From Actinokineospora xionganensis (lineage in GTDB: Bacteria; Actinomycetota; Actinomycetes; Mycobacteriales; Pseudonocardiaceae): a DNA stretch of 64,000 nucleotides. The stretch spans positions 60,859 to 124,858 of the forward strand of contig NZ_JABVED010000016.1 in NCBI RefSeq assembly GCF_014323725.1, written 5' to 3'. Below the pieces are notes generated by a model, which was not told the origin of the DNA, searched no databases, and worked only from the letters and a program-made list of their open reading frames with translations. How positions within the stretch are numbered: the stretch's first letter is position 1; each line of letters opens with the position of its first letter. The translations under genes and the position numbers were made by a program. Of this stretch, positions 33,254-42,935 are shown in pieces.

Positions 33254-35224
33254 TCAGACCAGAGACTCCTCCTCGACCACCGGCCCGGCGAACTGCGCCT
33301 GATACAGCGCGGCGTAAGCCCCACCCGCGGCCAGCAGCCCATGGTGGCTGCCCTGTTCCACGATGCGCCCGTCCTCCATCACCAGAATCAGATCCGCGTC
33401 CCGAATCGTCGACAGCCGGTGCGCGATGACGAACGACGTCCGGTCCGACCGCAGCGCCGCCATCGCGTGCTGCACCAGCAACTCCGTGCGGGTGTCCACA
33501 GAGGACGTCGCCTCGTCCAGGATCAGCAGGGCGGGGTTCGACAGGAACGCGCGGGCGATCGTGATCAGCTGCTTCTCGCCCGCGCTGATGTTCGATCCCT
33601 CCTCGTCGATCACCGTGTCGTACCCGTCGGGCAGCGAGTGCACGAACCGGTCGACGAAGGTCGCCCGAGCCGCCGCCAGGATCTCCTCCTCCGAAGCCGA
33701 AGGACGTCCGTAGGCGATGTTGTCCCGGATGGTCCCGTGGAACAGCCAGGTGTCCTGCAGCACCATCCCGACCTGCCCGCGCAGCTCCCGGCGCGGCATG
33801 GTGGCCACGTCGACGCCGTCGAGGGTGATGTGGCCCGAGTCGAGGTCGTAGAACCGCATGATCAGGTTGACCAGCGTGGTCTTGCCCGCGCCGGTCGGTC
33901 CGACGATCGCCACCGTCTGACTGGGTTCGGCCACCAGCGACAGATCCTCGATCAGCGGCTTCTCCGGCTCGTAGCGGAAGCTCACGTCCGAGAACTCCAC
34001 CCGGCCGCGAGCGACGGTGGCCGCCGAACCGGCCGAGTCGGCGGGTTCCTCCGCGGCGTCGAGCAACTCGAAGACGCGTTCCGCGGAGGCGACGCCGGAC
34101 TGCAGGAGGTTCACCATCGACGCCACCTGGGTCAATGGCTGGGTGAACTGCCGCGAGTACTGGATGAACGCCTGCACGTCACCCAGGCTCATCGTCCCCG
34201 ACGCCACGCGCAGGCCGCCGACCACCGCGATCACCACGTACGTCAGGTTCCCCAGGAACATCATCGTCGGCATGATCAGCCCGCTGGCGAACTGGGCGCC
34301 GAATCCCGCCTTGAACAGTTCCTCGTTCTGGTCGGCGAACTGCCGCTCGACCTCGCGCCGCCTGCCGAAGACCTTCGTCAGGGCATGGCCGGTGAAGGCC
34401 TCCTCGACGTGGGCGTTGAGCTTGCCGGTGGCCCGCCACTGTGCGATGAACTGCTTCTGCGAGCGCTTCATGATGGCGCCGGTCACCGCGATCGTGAGCG
34501 GGATGGCGACGATCGCGATGAGGGCCAGCGTCGGGCTGATCCAGAACATCATGGCGAGCACGCCGACGACGGTCAGCAGCGAGGTGAGCAGCTGGCTCAT
34601 CGTCTGCTGCAACACCTGGGAGACGTTGTCGATGTCGTTGGTGACCCGGCTCAACAACTCGCCGCGCGGCTGCTTGTCGAAGTAGGACAGCGGAAGCCGG
34701 TGGATCTTGTCCTCGACTTCGGCTCGCATCCGCAGCATGGTCCGCTGGACGACCCCGTTGAGCAGCAACCCCTGCGTCAGACCGAGCGCCGCCGACCCGA
34801 CGTACAGCACGAGCACGATTGTCAGCACCGTGCCGACCGCGCCGAAGTCCACACCCTGGCCGGGCAGGACGTTCATCGAGGACAGCATGTCGGCGACCCG
34901 GTTGTCGCCCGCCGCCCGCAGGCGCTCGACGGCTTCCTCCTTCGTGACGCCCGCGGGCAACTGCTTGCCGAACAGGCCCTCGAAAATGAGATCCGTCGCC
35001 GTGCCAAGGAGTTTCGGGGCGATCGACATCAGCGCCACACTCGCCACGGCGAGCGCCAGCACCGCGAGCACCTTCACGCGTTCCGGGGCCAGCCGGGCGA
35101 AGAGCCGCTTCGCCGAGGGGCCGAAGGTCATCGACTTCTGCCCGACCATGCTCGACCCGAACGGGCCGCCGCGTCCCGGCCCGCCCATGCCCTGGACGCG
35201 CTCGGTCACCTTCATCGTGGTCAT
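33254..35224 (-). CDS. ABC exporter subunit B (permease-ATPase fusion)
   Basis: 656 residues. Six-helix type I exporter membrane domain (VLAVLALAVASVALM, TSLLTVVGVLAMMFW) with an extended extracytoplasmic insertion near 70-130, then an ATPase with Walker A VGPTGAGKTTL, signature ISAGEKQ (not LSGGQ) and canonical Walker B LLILDEATSSVD. Start overlaps the partner's stop (ATGA). The pair forms a heterodimeric multidrug/lipid-type exporter; the atypical signature here and the partner's degenerate Walker B would fall in the same nucleotide site. Confidence 0.92.
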   Translation of the reverse strand: MTTMKVTERVQGMGGPGRGGPFGSSMVGQKSMTFGPSAKRLFARLAPERVKVLAVLALAVASVALMSIAPKLLGTATDLIFEGLFGKQLPAGVTKEEAVERLRAAGDNRVADMLSSMNVLPGQGVDFGAVGTVLTIVLVLYVGSAALGLTQGLLLNGVVQRTMLRMRAEVEDKIHRLPLSYFDKQPRGELLSRVTNDIDNVSQVLQQTMSQLLTSLLTVVGVLAMMFWISPTLALIAIVAIPLTIAVTGAIMKRSQKQFIAQWRATGKLNAHVEEAFTGHALTKVFGRRREVERQFADQNEELFKAGFGAQFASGLIMPTMMFLGNLTYVVIAVVGGLRVASGTMSLGDVQAFIQYSRQFTQPLTQVASMVNLLQSGVASAERVFELLDAAEEPADSAGSAATVARGRVEFSDVSFRYEPEKPLIEDLSLVAEPSQTVAIVGPTGAGKTTLVNLIMRFYDLDSGHITLDGVDVATMPRRELRGQVGMVLQDTWLFHGTIRDNIAYGRPSASEEEILAAARATFVDRFVHSLPDGYDTVIDEEGSNISAGEKQLITIARAFLSNPALLILDEATSSVDTRTELLVQHAMAALRSDRTSFVIAHRLSTIRDADLILVMEDGRIVEQGSHHGLLAAGGAYAALYQAQFAGPVVEEESLV

Positions 35225-36954
35225 GCCGCGTCCTCCGCGCTGAGCTGCGAAGCGACGATCTCCGCATAGGTCGGGCAGGTCTCCAAGAGTTCTTCGTGCG
35301 TCCCGAGTCCGACGATCTCGCCGTCCTCCAGCACCACAACCTGGTCCGCGTCCAGCACGGTCGAGACCCGCTGGGCGACGATGATCACCGTCGAGTCGCG
35401 GGTGACCGGCCGCAGCGCCGCCCGCAGCCGCGCGTCGGTCGACACGTCGAGCGCGGAGAACGAGTCGTCGAACAGGTAGATCTCCGGCCTGCGCACCAAA
35501 GCGCGCGCGATGGCGATGCGCTGACGCTGTCCTCCCGACAGGTTCGTCCCACCCTGGGAGATCGGCGCGTTCAGCCCCTCGTCCAACGCCTCGACGAAGT
35601 CCTTCGCCTGCGCGATCTCCAAGGCCGCCCATAGTTCCTCGTCGGTCGCCGCGGGCTTGCCGTAGCGGAGGTTCGACGCGATGGTGCCGGTGAACAGGTA
35701 CGCCTGCTGCGGCACGAGCCCGATCTTGCTCCACAGCACGTCCTGGTCGAGCCGCCGGACGTCCTCGCCGTCGACCCGCACGACACCGCCGGTGGCGTCG
35801 AAGAGCCGGGGGATCAGGTTGAGCAGTGTGGTCTTGCCCGCGCCGGTCGACCCGATGATCGCCGTGGTCTGCCCGGGCCGGGCGGAGAACGACACGTCGC
35901 ACAGCACCGGGTCGGTCGCGCCCGGATAGGCGAACGACACCCCGTCGAAGTCGACCTCGCCGCTGGCATCGACCGTCATCACCGGATCGGTCGGCGGAAC
36001 CACGGAGGAGTCGGTGTCGAGCACTTCCTTGATCCGCACGGAGGCGACAGCCGCGCGCGGGACCATCATCAGCATGAAGGTCGCCATCATGACGGCCATC
36101 AGGATCTGCATGACGTAGTTCAGGAACGCCGTCAGCGAACCGACCTGCATCAGGCCGTCGTCCACCCGGTGCCCGCCGAACCACAGCACGCCGATCACCG
36201 ACACGTTCATGATGAACATGACGAACGGGAACATCGCGGCCATGTAGCGCCCGGTCTTGGTGGCCACGTCGGCGAGCGCGGTGTTCGCCCCGGCGAACCG
36301 CGCGGTCTCGAACGGCTCGCGGACGAACGCGCGCACCACGCGGATGCCGGTGATCTGCTCGCGCAGCACCCGGTTCACGTCGTCGACGCGCACCTGCATG
36401 TCCTGGAAGCCCGGGACCATTCGCTTGATGATGAAACCCAAGCCCACGAACAGGATCGGCACACAGACCAGCAGCAGCCAGGACAGCCCGACGTCCTCCT
36501 GCAGGGCCATGACCACGCCGCCGACCATCATGATCGGCGCGGCCACCATCATCGTGGTCGTCATCATCACCAGCATCTGCACTTGCTGGACGTCATTGGT
36601 CACCCGCGTGATCAGCGACGGCGCGCCGAATTTGGACACCTCGCGCGAGGAGAACGAGCCGACCTGGTCGAACACCCCCGCCCGCAGGTCACGGCCGAAC
36701 CCCATCGCGGTCTTCGCGCCGAAGTACACCGCGACGACCGAGCAGGTGATCTGCACCAGCGACACCAGCAGCATCCACCCGCCGACGCGCACGATGTAGC
36801 CCGTGTCGCCGTTGACGATGCCGTTGTCGATGATGTCGGCGTTCAGGCTCGGCAGGTAGAGCGATGCCATCGTGCCGACCAACTGCAGGCCGACGACGTA
36901 GGTGAGCCAGGTCCGGTATCTGGACAGGTACTCCCGGAGCACCTTGATCAACAT
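35221..36954 (-). CDS. ABC exporter subunit A (permease-ATPase fusion)
   Basis: 577 residues, six-helix membrane domain starting WLTYVVGLQLVGTMASLYL, ATPase with IGSTGAGKTTLLNLIPR, canonical signature TNLSGGQRQRIAIARA, but Walker B reads IYLFDDSFSALD: the catalytic glutamate is aspartate. This is typical for the degenerate site of heterodimeric exporters. The ATG lies inside the end of the tetR gene (7-base overlap), so regulator and exporter are one transcription unit and exporter expression should depend on the operator at 37570. Confidence 0.93.
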   Translation of the reverse strand: MLIKVLREYLSRYRTWLTYVVGLQLVGTMASLYLPSLNADIIDNGIVNGDTGYIVRVGGWMLLVSLVQITCSVVAVYFGAKTAMGFGRDLRAGVFDQVGSFSSREVSKFGAPSLITRVTNDVQQVQMLVMMTTTMMVAAPIMMVGGVVMALQEDVGLSWLLLVCVPILFVGLGFIIKRMVPGFQDMQVRVDDVNRVLREQITGIRVVRAFVREPFETARFAGANTALADVATKTGRYMAAMFPFVMFIMNVSVIGVLWFGGHRVDDGLMQVGSLTAFLNYVMQILMAVMMATFMLMMVPRAAVASVRIKEVLDTDSSVVPPTDPVMTVDASGEVDFDGVSFAYPGATDPVLCDVSFSARPGQTTAIIGSTGAGKTTLLNLIPRLFDATGGVVRVDGEDVRRLDQDVLWSKIGLVPQQAYLFTGTIASNLRYGKPAATDEELWAALEIAQAKDFVEALDEGLNAPISQGGTNLSGGQRQRIAIARALVRRPEIYLFDDSFSALDVSTDARLRAALRPVTRDSTVIIVAQRVSTVLDADQVVVLEDGEIVGLGTHEELLETCPTYAEIVASQLSAEDAA

Positions 36955-37556
36955 CTGTGTTCCCCCTCTTTGGTGACGCCGTGGAGCAGGACGAAGGCGA
37001 TCTCGTCCGGTGTGATCTCGTCGAAGTCCATGCCGGGGTGCCGCGAGCCGAACACGAGGCTGCGGAGCGCGACCGCGGCGGTCTCGGGCGCCACGGACAG
37101 TTCGTCGCGGTGCTCGGCGAACATCTCGGTCAGGGCGGTGTGGAGCGACCGGTTGGCCTCGACGATGAACTTCGGCGGGCCGTCCGACGGGCGGTCGCCG
37201 GACATCAGGACGCCGCGGACGGCGATCATGACCGCCATCGTCTTGCGGAAGCGTTCGAGCAGGTGAGCGGTGATGCGCCGGACCTTGTCGTGGAGGTCGT
37301 TCGCTCCTTCGAGCGCTGCGGCAAACGTTTGCGCCCGATCTTGCGGGTTCATCGTCTCCTCGGCGGCGGCAACCATGAGGGCGCACTTGTCGGGGAAGGC
37401 CCGGAAGATCGTCCCCTCGGCGATGCCCGCCGCCTCGGCGATCTGTTTCGTGGTGACGGCCTGGCCGTGCTCGATGAGCAGGGGGATGACCGCTTTGACG
37501 ATCGCCTTGCGGCGGTCGTCCGGGGTCATGCGTGGGGCTCGCTGCCGTTCCGTCAC
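36948..37556 (-). CDS. TetR/AcrR family transcriptional regulator
   Basis: 202 residues, GTG start. N-terminal helix-turn-helix: KAVIPLLIEHGQAVTTKQIA and EAAGIAEGTIFRAFPDKCAL; the rest is a ligand-binding helical domain. It is first in an operon with the two exporter genes and very likely represses it. Leaderless -10 box TACACT (37564-37569) is 7 bases before the GTG, and a palindromic operator abuts it. Confidence 0.93.
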   Translation of the reverse strand: MTERQRAPRMTPDDRRKAIVKAVIPLLIEHGQAVTTKQIAEAAGIAEGTIFRAFPDKCALMVAAAEETMNPQDRAQTFAAALEGANDLHDKVRRITAHLLERFRKTMAVMIAVRGVLMSGDRPSDGPPKFIVEANRSLHTALTEMFAEHRDELSVAPETAAVALRSLVFGSRHPGMDFDEITPDEIAFVLLHGVTKEGEHRC

Positions 37557-37563
37557 CTAGGCG

Positions 37564-37589
37564 AGTGTAATGAGTGAGTGCTCACTCAT
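37564..37589 (-). promoter_or_regulatory. Leaderless promoter and TetR operator
   Basis: TACACT (minus strand, 37569-37564) is followed after 7 bases by the GTG of tetR. Directly upstream is a palindrome at 37570-37589, ATGAGTGAG-TG-CTCACTCAT, 9-bp arms with a 2-bp centre. The size and position suit a TetR dimer that would block RNA polymerase. Confidence 0.7.
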
Positions 37590-37629
37590 CAACTGGATTA
37601 TCGGCGGACGCTGTCGGACCGGCTTTCAG

Positions 37630-38799
37630 TCAGCTGAGGTCGGCCAGCAGCAGTGGGAGGACGACCTCTTCGTCGACCGCCCAGCCCGCGCGCAGGGCCT
37701 CGGTCAAGACGGGCTCCCACGGCGCCGCCCCCGGATCCGGGCCAAGGGGCGGGAGGTCGACGTTCTCGGCCCTGGCCAGGTCGAGACCTTCGCGGTAGTC
37801 GTCGGCGCCCATCCGCCATGGGACGCCATCGGTCACGGCGAGGACGTGCCGGGTGAGCAGCAGGCCGGTGCGGTCGAAGTCGGCGTGACAGTGGATGACC
37901 GCTCCCGACGCGGCCAGCCGCGACAGGAGTTGGCGGGTGACGGTGTTCAGCCCGCCGGAGAGGCAGACCAGCGGCTTGGTCAGCCCGGCGTCGATCGCGG
38001 CCTCGACCAGGCGAGGGTTCTGGCACACCCAGACGACCGTTCCCGGCGCCACCAGGTCTCTCGGGGCGCCGCCGAGGTCTCGCAGGTCCGCGTGGCGCGG
38101 CAGCGGCAGGCCGACGCTCAGGACAGTGGCGGACAGGCCGTCCAAGGCGATCCCGCACCGCTCCCACAGGACGCGTTCGTCGTCCGCGGTCTTCGGGAAC
38201 TCGAAGCCGTGCGCCAGGGCCGCGGCGCGGAGCACCAGACCTGCCACCTTCTGGCCCCGGTCCAACGCGCGCGGGTCCGCGGCCAGGTCGGTTCGGGCGA
38301 TCCACTCGGTGGGGATCGCGCCGGGGGTGAGGGTGAGACGGGACAGGATCGCGATTGCCTGGGCGGCCGGTTCCGCCAGTTGCTCCGGCGGGAGCTTGGC
38401 ATACCGGCGGACGTGGTCGATCCACAGCGACGCCCATGGGGCGCTCTGGAGTCCGGCCGCGGTCAGGGCTTCGGTGAGGATCTTGTCGGACCACTCGCGG
38501 CGGGAGGCGTCCACCGAGGGCTGTTCCGGGCTGAACACCACGGGTTCACCATGGACGGCCGCGAGCACCTCGCCCAGTCCACAATGGAACTCACCGGTGC
38601 GCAGCCGTTCGTCGAGATCGGCGACGACGATCGTGGTGCCGACCAGGGCGGTCAGCTGCCTGCCGATCAGGTCCGACACAGCCGCCGCGGCCGCCGGATT
38701 CGGCGCCTTGTAGCCGAGTTTGACCTGGCCCCGGGCGACCGCCTTGCGGGCCTGGCGCCACAGGACCTCGTACTCGGGCCTGCCGTAGACCTCGCGCAT
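37630..38799 (-). CDS. jetD: Wadjet type III subunit JetD (TIGR02679, DUF2399 TOPRIM nuclease)
   Basis: 389 residues from ATG 38799 (GTG 38805 overlaps the jetC stop and is also possible). N-terminal DUF3323-like part with LTALVGTTIVVADLDERLR and C-terminal DUF2399, a TOPRIM-like domain that cuts plasmid DNA after JetABC has extruded it. The acidic pair HADFDRTG (near residue 302) is present. The position where family members usually read CENP reads CQNPRLVEAA (near residue 257), replacing the presumed metal-binding glutamate with glutamine. Last gene of the four-gene operon. Confidence 0.92.
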   Translation of the reverse strand: MREVYGRPEYEVLWRQARKAVARGQVKLGYKAPNPAAAAAVSDLIGRQLTALVGTTIVVADLDERLRTGEFHCGLGEVLAAVHGEPVVFSPEQPSVDASRREWSDKILTEALTAAGLQSAPWASLWIDHVRRYAKLPPEQLAEPAAQAIAILSRLTLTPGAIPTEWIARTDLAADPRALDRGQKVAGLVLRAAALAHGFEFPKTADDERVLWERCGIALDGLSATVLSVGLPLPRHADLRDLGGAPRDLVAPGTVVWVCQNPRLVEAAIDAGLTKPLVCLSGGLNTVTRQLLSRLAASGAVIHCHADFDRTGLLLTRHVLAVTDGVPWRMGADDYREGLDLARAENVDLPPLGPDPGAAPWEPVLTEALRAGWAVDEEVVLPLLLADLS

Positions 38800-38801
38800 C
38801 G

Positions 38802-41800
38802 TCACGGGTCGTCGCGCTCCAGTCCGCCGCCGTCCCATGTGGTGTGCGTGCACGCGACGCCGTGGCCGGACTTGGGGCGCAGCACGTCGTAGATGTGCAT
38901 GCGCGGGATGCGGTCGGACACGCCCCAGCCGCTGGGCCAGGTGATGACCCAGTCCATGTCGAGGTCCACGAGCAGGCCCAGCATCCGGGCGATGGTCGGG
39001 TCGTCGAGCCGCTCGAACGCCTCGTCGAGCAGGACCAGCCGCAGCGGCGACATGCGTGACGTCGCCGCGACACCCGCGCTGATCGCGCCGTAGAACGCCG
39101 CCGCGGCGGCGAAAAGCGTGACGTAGGAGATGAGGCGGGTCTCGCCGGAGGAAAGCTGGCGCAGTCGCCGCGAGCGTGGCTTGCCGTCCGGGGCGCTGTC
39201 GCGGACCCGCACGGTGAAGGCGAACCAGGAGCGGTAGTCCAGTGCCCGCGCCAGGATCTCCGTGTAGCCACCCGAGGCGGAGTCGCGCTCGGCTTCGATG
39301 CGGTCGGTGAACACCTGCTGCAGCCGGGCGTCCTGTTCCTCGCTGCGGTCGGCGAACGGCATCCGCAGCAGCCGCAGCGCCTCCACAGTGGACTCGTCGA
39401 GCCACGCGGCGGGCTGCCAGTCGAGTTGCACGTGCACGCCCTGGCTGGAGCGCGCGGTGTCGAGCACATCGTTCATCCGCCGGGTCAGATCTTCTGCCAC
39501 CGCGATCTGGCCGGACAGCCGCTCGGCGAGCTCACGGACCAGGTGCAGGGCGAAGATCCCCTGGTACTGCTCGGTGAGGAAGCCGCGGCGCTCCGCGAGC
39601 CGGTCGGCGACCCGCTTGGCCGCGACCGCGACCGGAGCGGGGCCCTCCTCGGCGGACACGACGACGGTGAGGATGCCCGCGTGCCGCTCGGGCAGCACGT
39701 TGTGCGTGCCTGCCAGCGACGCCTGCAGCGCCTGCAGCTTGGTGATGACGTTCTCCTCGCTCGGCAGCCGTTTCGCCTGGGACACAGCGGTTTCCAGGAG
39801 GGCGAACGCCTCGTCGTCGTCAGCCGGGCGGTCCGCGTCGATCGCAGCGGGCCACACACCGGGCGCGGCCAGCGCGTCGGCGAAGGACCGCGCGGCTGTG
39901 GCGGCGGCAGCGCGCTTGCCGTCGATCTCGGCGACGCGGGTGTCGAGCAGGGTCTGCGTCTTCACCACCTGGTTGGACAGCTCCGTCGCGGACTTGCGGG
40001 CCGCGGGCAGCTCCTCCCGCGTGGTTCGGCGCTGCCGTTCCAGCTCGGTCAGCTGGCGGGCGACGCTTTCGGCCTCGCCGCCGATCGCGGAGGTCAGTTC
40101 GGCGAGCGCGGCCGCTTCCCGGTGGAACGCCACGCACTTCTCGTTCGCGACGGCCTCGGCGGTATCGCGGTCGTCGACGGCGGCATTGTGGTCGTGCAGC
40201 GCCTCGACCAGGTCGCGGACCGTTCCCGCGCACCGCTTGGCAAGCGCGTCGCGTAGGCTCTCGGCGGTACCCCTGGCCTGCGTCGCCGCGCGGTGGGCTT
40301 GGCGCAGCGCTTCGGTGTCGGCGGGCAGCCCGGCCGCGCCGGCGTCCTGGGCCAGCTCGGTCTCCATCGCCTTGACCCGGCCGTCGGCGCTGAGGTGCTC
40401 GGCGCGCAACAGGTCGGCCTTCGCCGAGGTCTCGGCGGCCAGCCGCTCGGACTCGATCGCGCTGACCCGCCCGGCGATGAGGTCGCGGTCGTCGGGGAAC
40501 GCGTCGAGGTGCGACTCCCACACCTCGACGGCCTGAACCCGTTGGCGCAGCTCGGCTTCCGCGTCCGCCAACTGCTCGTGCATCGTTTCGAGTGCGACGC
40601 CCAACTCGGTGATCGACCGCTTGCGCGCGGCCTCCCGGGCGCCCGCGCCGACGAACTCCGCGTCCTTTTTGGACAGCGCGCCGGTGAGCACGCCCGCGCG
40701 CCACCGGCCCGACGACCACACGGTCAGCCCCGGGTGCTCGCCCTCGTAGGACACCGCGTCGAGCAGCCGCGCCACGACGTCGGCGGGAACAGGGCTGTCC
40801 GGCTCGACCGCGGGCGTCAGCACGGCGGACAGTGGCCGCGCCGCCTTGGTGTCCACGGTGGCGAGCACGTCGGAGACGGCCGGGTCGGCGAGACCGTCGG
40901 CGGTGACCCAGGCGTTGAGCAGCCCGCTGGCCTGTAGCGCCGCCTCGAGGCCGGGATCGGGCTTGCCCGCGGCGAAGTCGACCAGACGGTAGAACGGCCT
41001 GCCCGCGGCGGGGTCGCGCTCGGCGTCGGCGTACTGCGGCGCCGGGGGAGTGGCGTCGACGCCCTTGCGCAGCTCGATCAGCCGCGCCTCGGTGTCCTTG
41101 ATCCGGCCCACGAGGTCGTCGACGACCTGGCGGGCGCCCACGACCTGCTGGCGCAGCGCCGAGAGGTGCGGCGCCGCCCACTGCCGCGCCGAGTCCCGTG
41201 CCTGCCTGCTGGCGTCCGGCACCTCTTCGATGCGGGCGACGGAAGGCTGACCCGGGGGGCGGGGAGCGTGGTCCTGGGCGAACGGGCCCGCCTTGCTCCA
41301 CGCGCGCGCCTGTTCGCACCACATCTCCGCGCCGACGCCGAACCGTTGGCGCGCCTCATTTCGGCGGCCCGCGGTCTCCGTGGCCTCGATCTGCGCCTCG
41401 CGGGCCTTCGTCTGCAGGCGGTCGAGTTCGGCCCGCTCGGCGTCGAGCTTGCGCGCGCGCTCGTGCAGCGACATCGCCAGCGCGCCGCGCTGGGCGAGCT
41501 GGGACCCGGCCTCGGTGACCCGCGCGGCCGCGGCGGTCAGCTCCGCGTCCAGCTCGTCCGGGGCGATCTCCGGCGGCGTGCGGCGCTGGATCTCCAGCGG
41601 CTCGGCCTCCGGGTCGGGCTTGGCCCGCACCTTGTCGGATTTGGTGCGCGCCAAGGGCTTCGGTGCGACGGGAAGCGGTGGGCAGAGGATCGGGTCGAGC
41701 CCGGCGGCCACCAGTCCGTCCACTGTGGAGTGTGCGAGTTCGGTGGCGTCCTCGAGGTCGCCGCCGAGCCTGCGCAGCACGGTCAGCACGGTCTCGACCG

Positions 41801-42935
41801 CGCGGTCGGCGTGGTTGCGCTGGGTGGCGGCGTTGTCGAGTGCGGCGCCCGCCGCCTCGCGGGTGCGCTCGACGAGCCGCTCGCGGTCCTGCAGATCGCG
41901 CAAACCCTGGTAGGCGGGGAGCGACTTGAGCGAGTCGATGCTGTTCTCCAGCTCGGCGTCGCGCTCCTCCAGCAGCTGGACTTTCTCCTCCGCGCCGCGG
42001 TGCTTGCCGCTGTCGGTGGCGAGTTTCCCTTGCAGGGTGCGGATTTCGGCGTGCGCCTTGTCGAGGACGCCGTTCGCTCCGGCGGCCCGGCTGCCCGCCG
42101 CGTGCAGCGCGTTGAGGGCGTAACCCGAGTAGCCCGAGAGGAACGCGCTCATCGCCTCGTCGGCCGAGCTGAGCCGCCCGATGTTCTCCCGGATGGACTC
42201 CAAGTCCTCGAACGAGGTGGCGAGCTGCTCGACGACGCCGATGTCGAGCGGCGGCAGGGCGTCGGACAGGATCTGCTCGAGCTGCCCGTCCTGGACTTTC
42301 AAGCCGATGTCGGGGTTTCGCAGGGTGCGCTGCAGGTGGAGCAGGTCGCCGTAGCGGCCGCCGGGCACGCCGTAGACCGTCTCCGCGACCTTCGCTCGGA
42401 AGGCGGCCTCGTCGTAGATCCGATCGGCGCCGAGGACATCGCGCAGTGCGGCCGGACCCAGCGGGACCCGGTCGGCCGAGGCGAGCTGGAAGTGCGTGCC
42501 CACCCGGGAAGGCGTGACGAACCGCCACGAGTCGCTGATCTGCTGCGACGTGGCGGAGGCCTTCACGCCGATGCCGCAGGTCAGGTACTCGTCCTGACCG
42601 GCAGCGTCGGTGCGGTGCAGCTCGATCCACGCGTAGCCGATGCGGTTGGGGCCGCCGTCGTAGTCGTCGAGCATGAGCCTGCGGATCGACACCGTGCCCG
42701 CGCCCTTCGAGCCCAGGTAGCGCAGGTCGCCGTCGAGGCACAGCGGCAGCAGCAACTCAAGGGTGCGTGACTTGCCGGAGCCGTTGGTGCCCTGGAAGAT
42801 CGCGCGGCCGCCGGAGAAGTCGAAGGTCTGCTCGCGGTACTGCCAGATGTTGACGATCCCGCCCCGGTGCAGCCGCCAGCGGCCCACCACCGGAGCCGCT
42901 GTCGGATCGGCCGTGGTGTCATCCGGCGTGCTCAC
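38802..42935 (-). CDS. jetC: Wadjet type III subunit JetC (TIGR02680, SMC-like ATPase)
   Basis: 1377 residues, GTG start overlapping the jetB stop (GTGA). SMC/MukB-type layout: N-terminal Walker A IFQGTNGSGKSRTLELL near residue 47, long coiled coils (about 290-570 and 830-1080, rich in Glu/Arg/Leu heptads), a central hinge-like part, and a C-terminal half-ATPase with signature LRQLSSGETRLISYV near 1262 and Walker B RLVLLDEAFERLDD near 1303. It is the DNA-loop-extruding motor that recognises small circular DNA. Confidence 0.95.
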   Translation of the reverse strand: MSTPDDTTADPTAAPVVGRWRLHRGGIVNIWQYREQTFDFSGGRAIFQGTNGSGKSRTLELLLPLCLDGDLRYLGSKGAGTVSIRRLMLDDYDGGPNRIGYAWIELHRTDAAGQDEYLTCGIGVKASATSQQISDSWRFVTPSRVGTHFQLASADRVPLGPAALRDVLGADRIYDEAAFRAKVAETVYGVPGGRYGDLLHLQRTLRNPDIGLKVQDGQLEQILSDALPPLDIGVVEQLATSFEDLESIRENIGRLSSADEAMSAFLSGYSGYALNALHAAGSRAAGANGVLDKAHAEIRTLQGKLATDSGKHRGAEEKVQLLEERDAELENSIDSLKSLPAYQGLRDLQDRERLVERTREAAGAALDNAATQRNHADRAVETVLTVLRRLGGDLEDATELAHSTVDGLVAAGLDPILCPPLPVAPKPLARTKSDKVRAKPDPEAEPLEIQRRTPPEIAPDELDAELTAAAARVTEAGSQLAQRGALAMSLHERARKLDAERAELDRLQTKAREAQIEATETAGRRNEARQRFGVGAEMWCEQARAWSKAGPFAQDHAPRPPGQPSVARIEEVPDASRQARDSARQWAAPHLSALRQQVVGARQVVDDLVGRIKDTEARLIELRKGVDATPPAPQYADAERDPAAGRPFYRLVDFAAGKPDPGLEAALQASGLLNAWVTADGLADPAVSDVLATVDTKAARPLSAVLTPAVEPDSPVPADVVARLLDAVSYEGEHPGLTVWSSGRWRAGVLTGALSKKDAEFVGAGAREAARKRSITELGVALETMHEQLADAEAELRQRVQAVEVWESHLDAFPDDRDLIAGRVSAIESERLAAETSAKADLLRAEHLSADGRVKAMETELAQDAGAAGLPADTEALRQAHRAATQARGTAESLRDALAKRCAGTVRDLVEALHDHNAAVDDRDTAEAVANEKCVAFHREAAALAELTSAIGGEAESVARQLTELERQRRTTREELPAARKSATELSNQVVKTQTLLDTRVAEIDGKRAAAATAARSFADALAAPGVWPAAIDADRPADDDEAFALLETAVSQAKRLPSEENVITKLQALQASLAGTHNVLPERHAGILTVVVSAEEGPAPVAVAAKRVADRLAERRGFLTEQYQGIFALHLVRELAERLSGQIAVAEDLTRRMNDVLDTARSSQGVHVQLDWQPAAWLDESTVEALRLLRMPFADRSEEQDARLQQVFTDRIEAERDSASGGYTEILARALDYRSWFAFTVRVRDSAPDGKPRSRRLRQLSSGETRLISYVTLFAAAAAFYGAISAGVAATSRMSPLRLVLLDEAFERLDDPTIARMLGLLVDLDMDWVITWPSGWGVSDRIPRMHIYDVLRPKSGHGVACTHTTWDGGGLERDDP

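Noticed and set aside
32774..35269. 831-codon open frame on the plus strand opposite the ABC exporter gene
   Set aside because: Same shadow effect: Arg/His/Gln-rich, no domain; the minus strand encodes clear ABC exporter domains.
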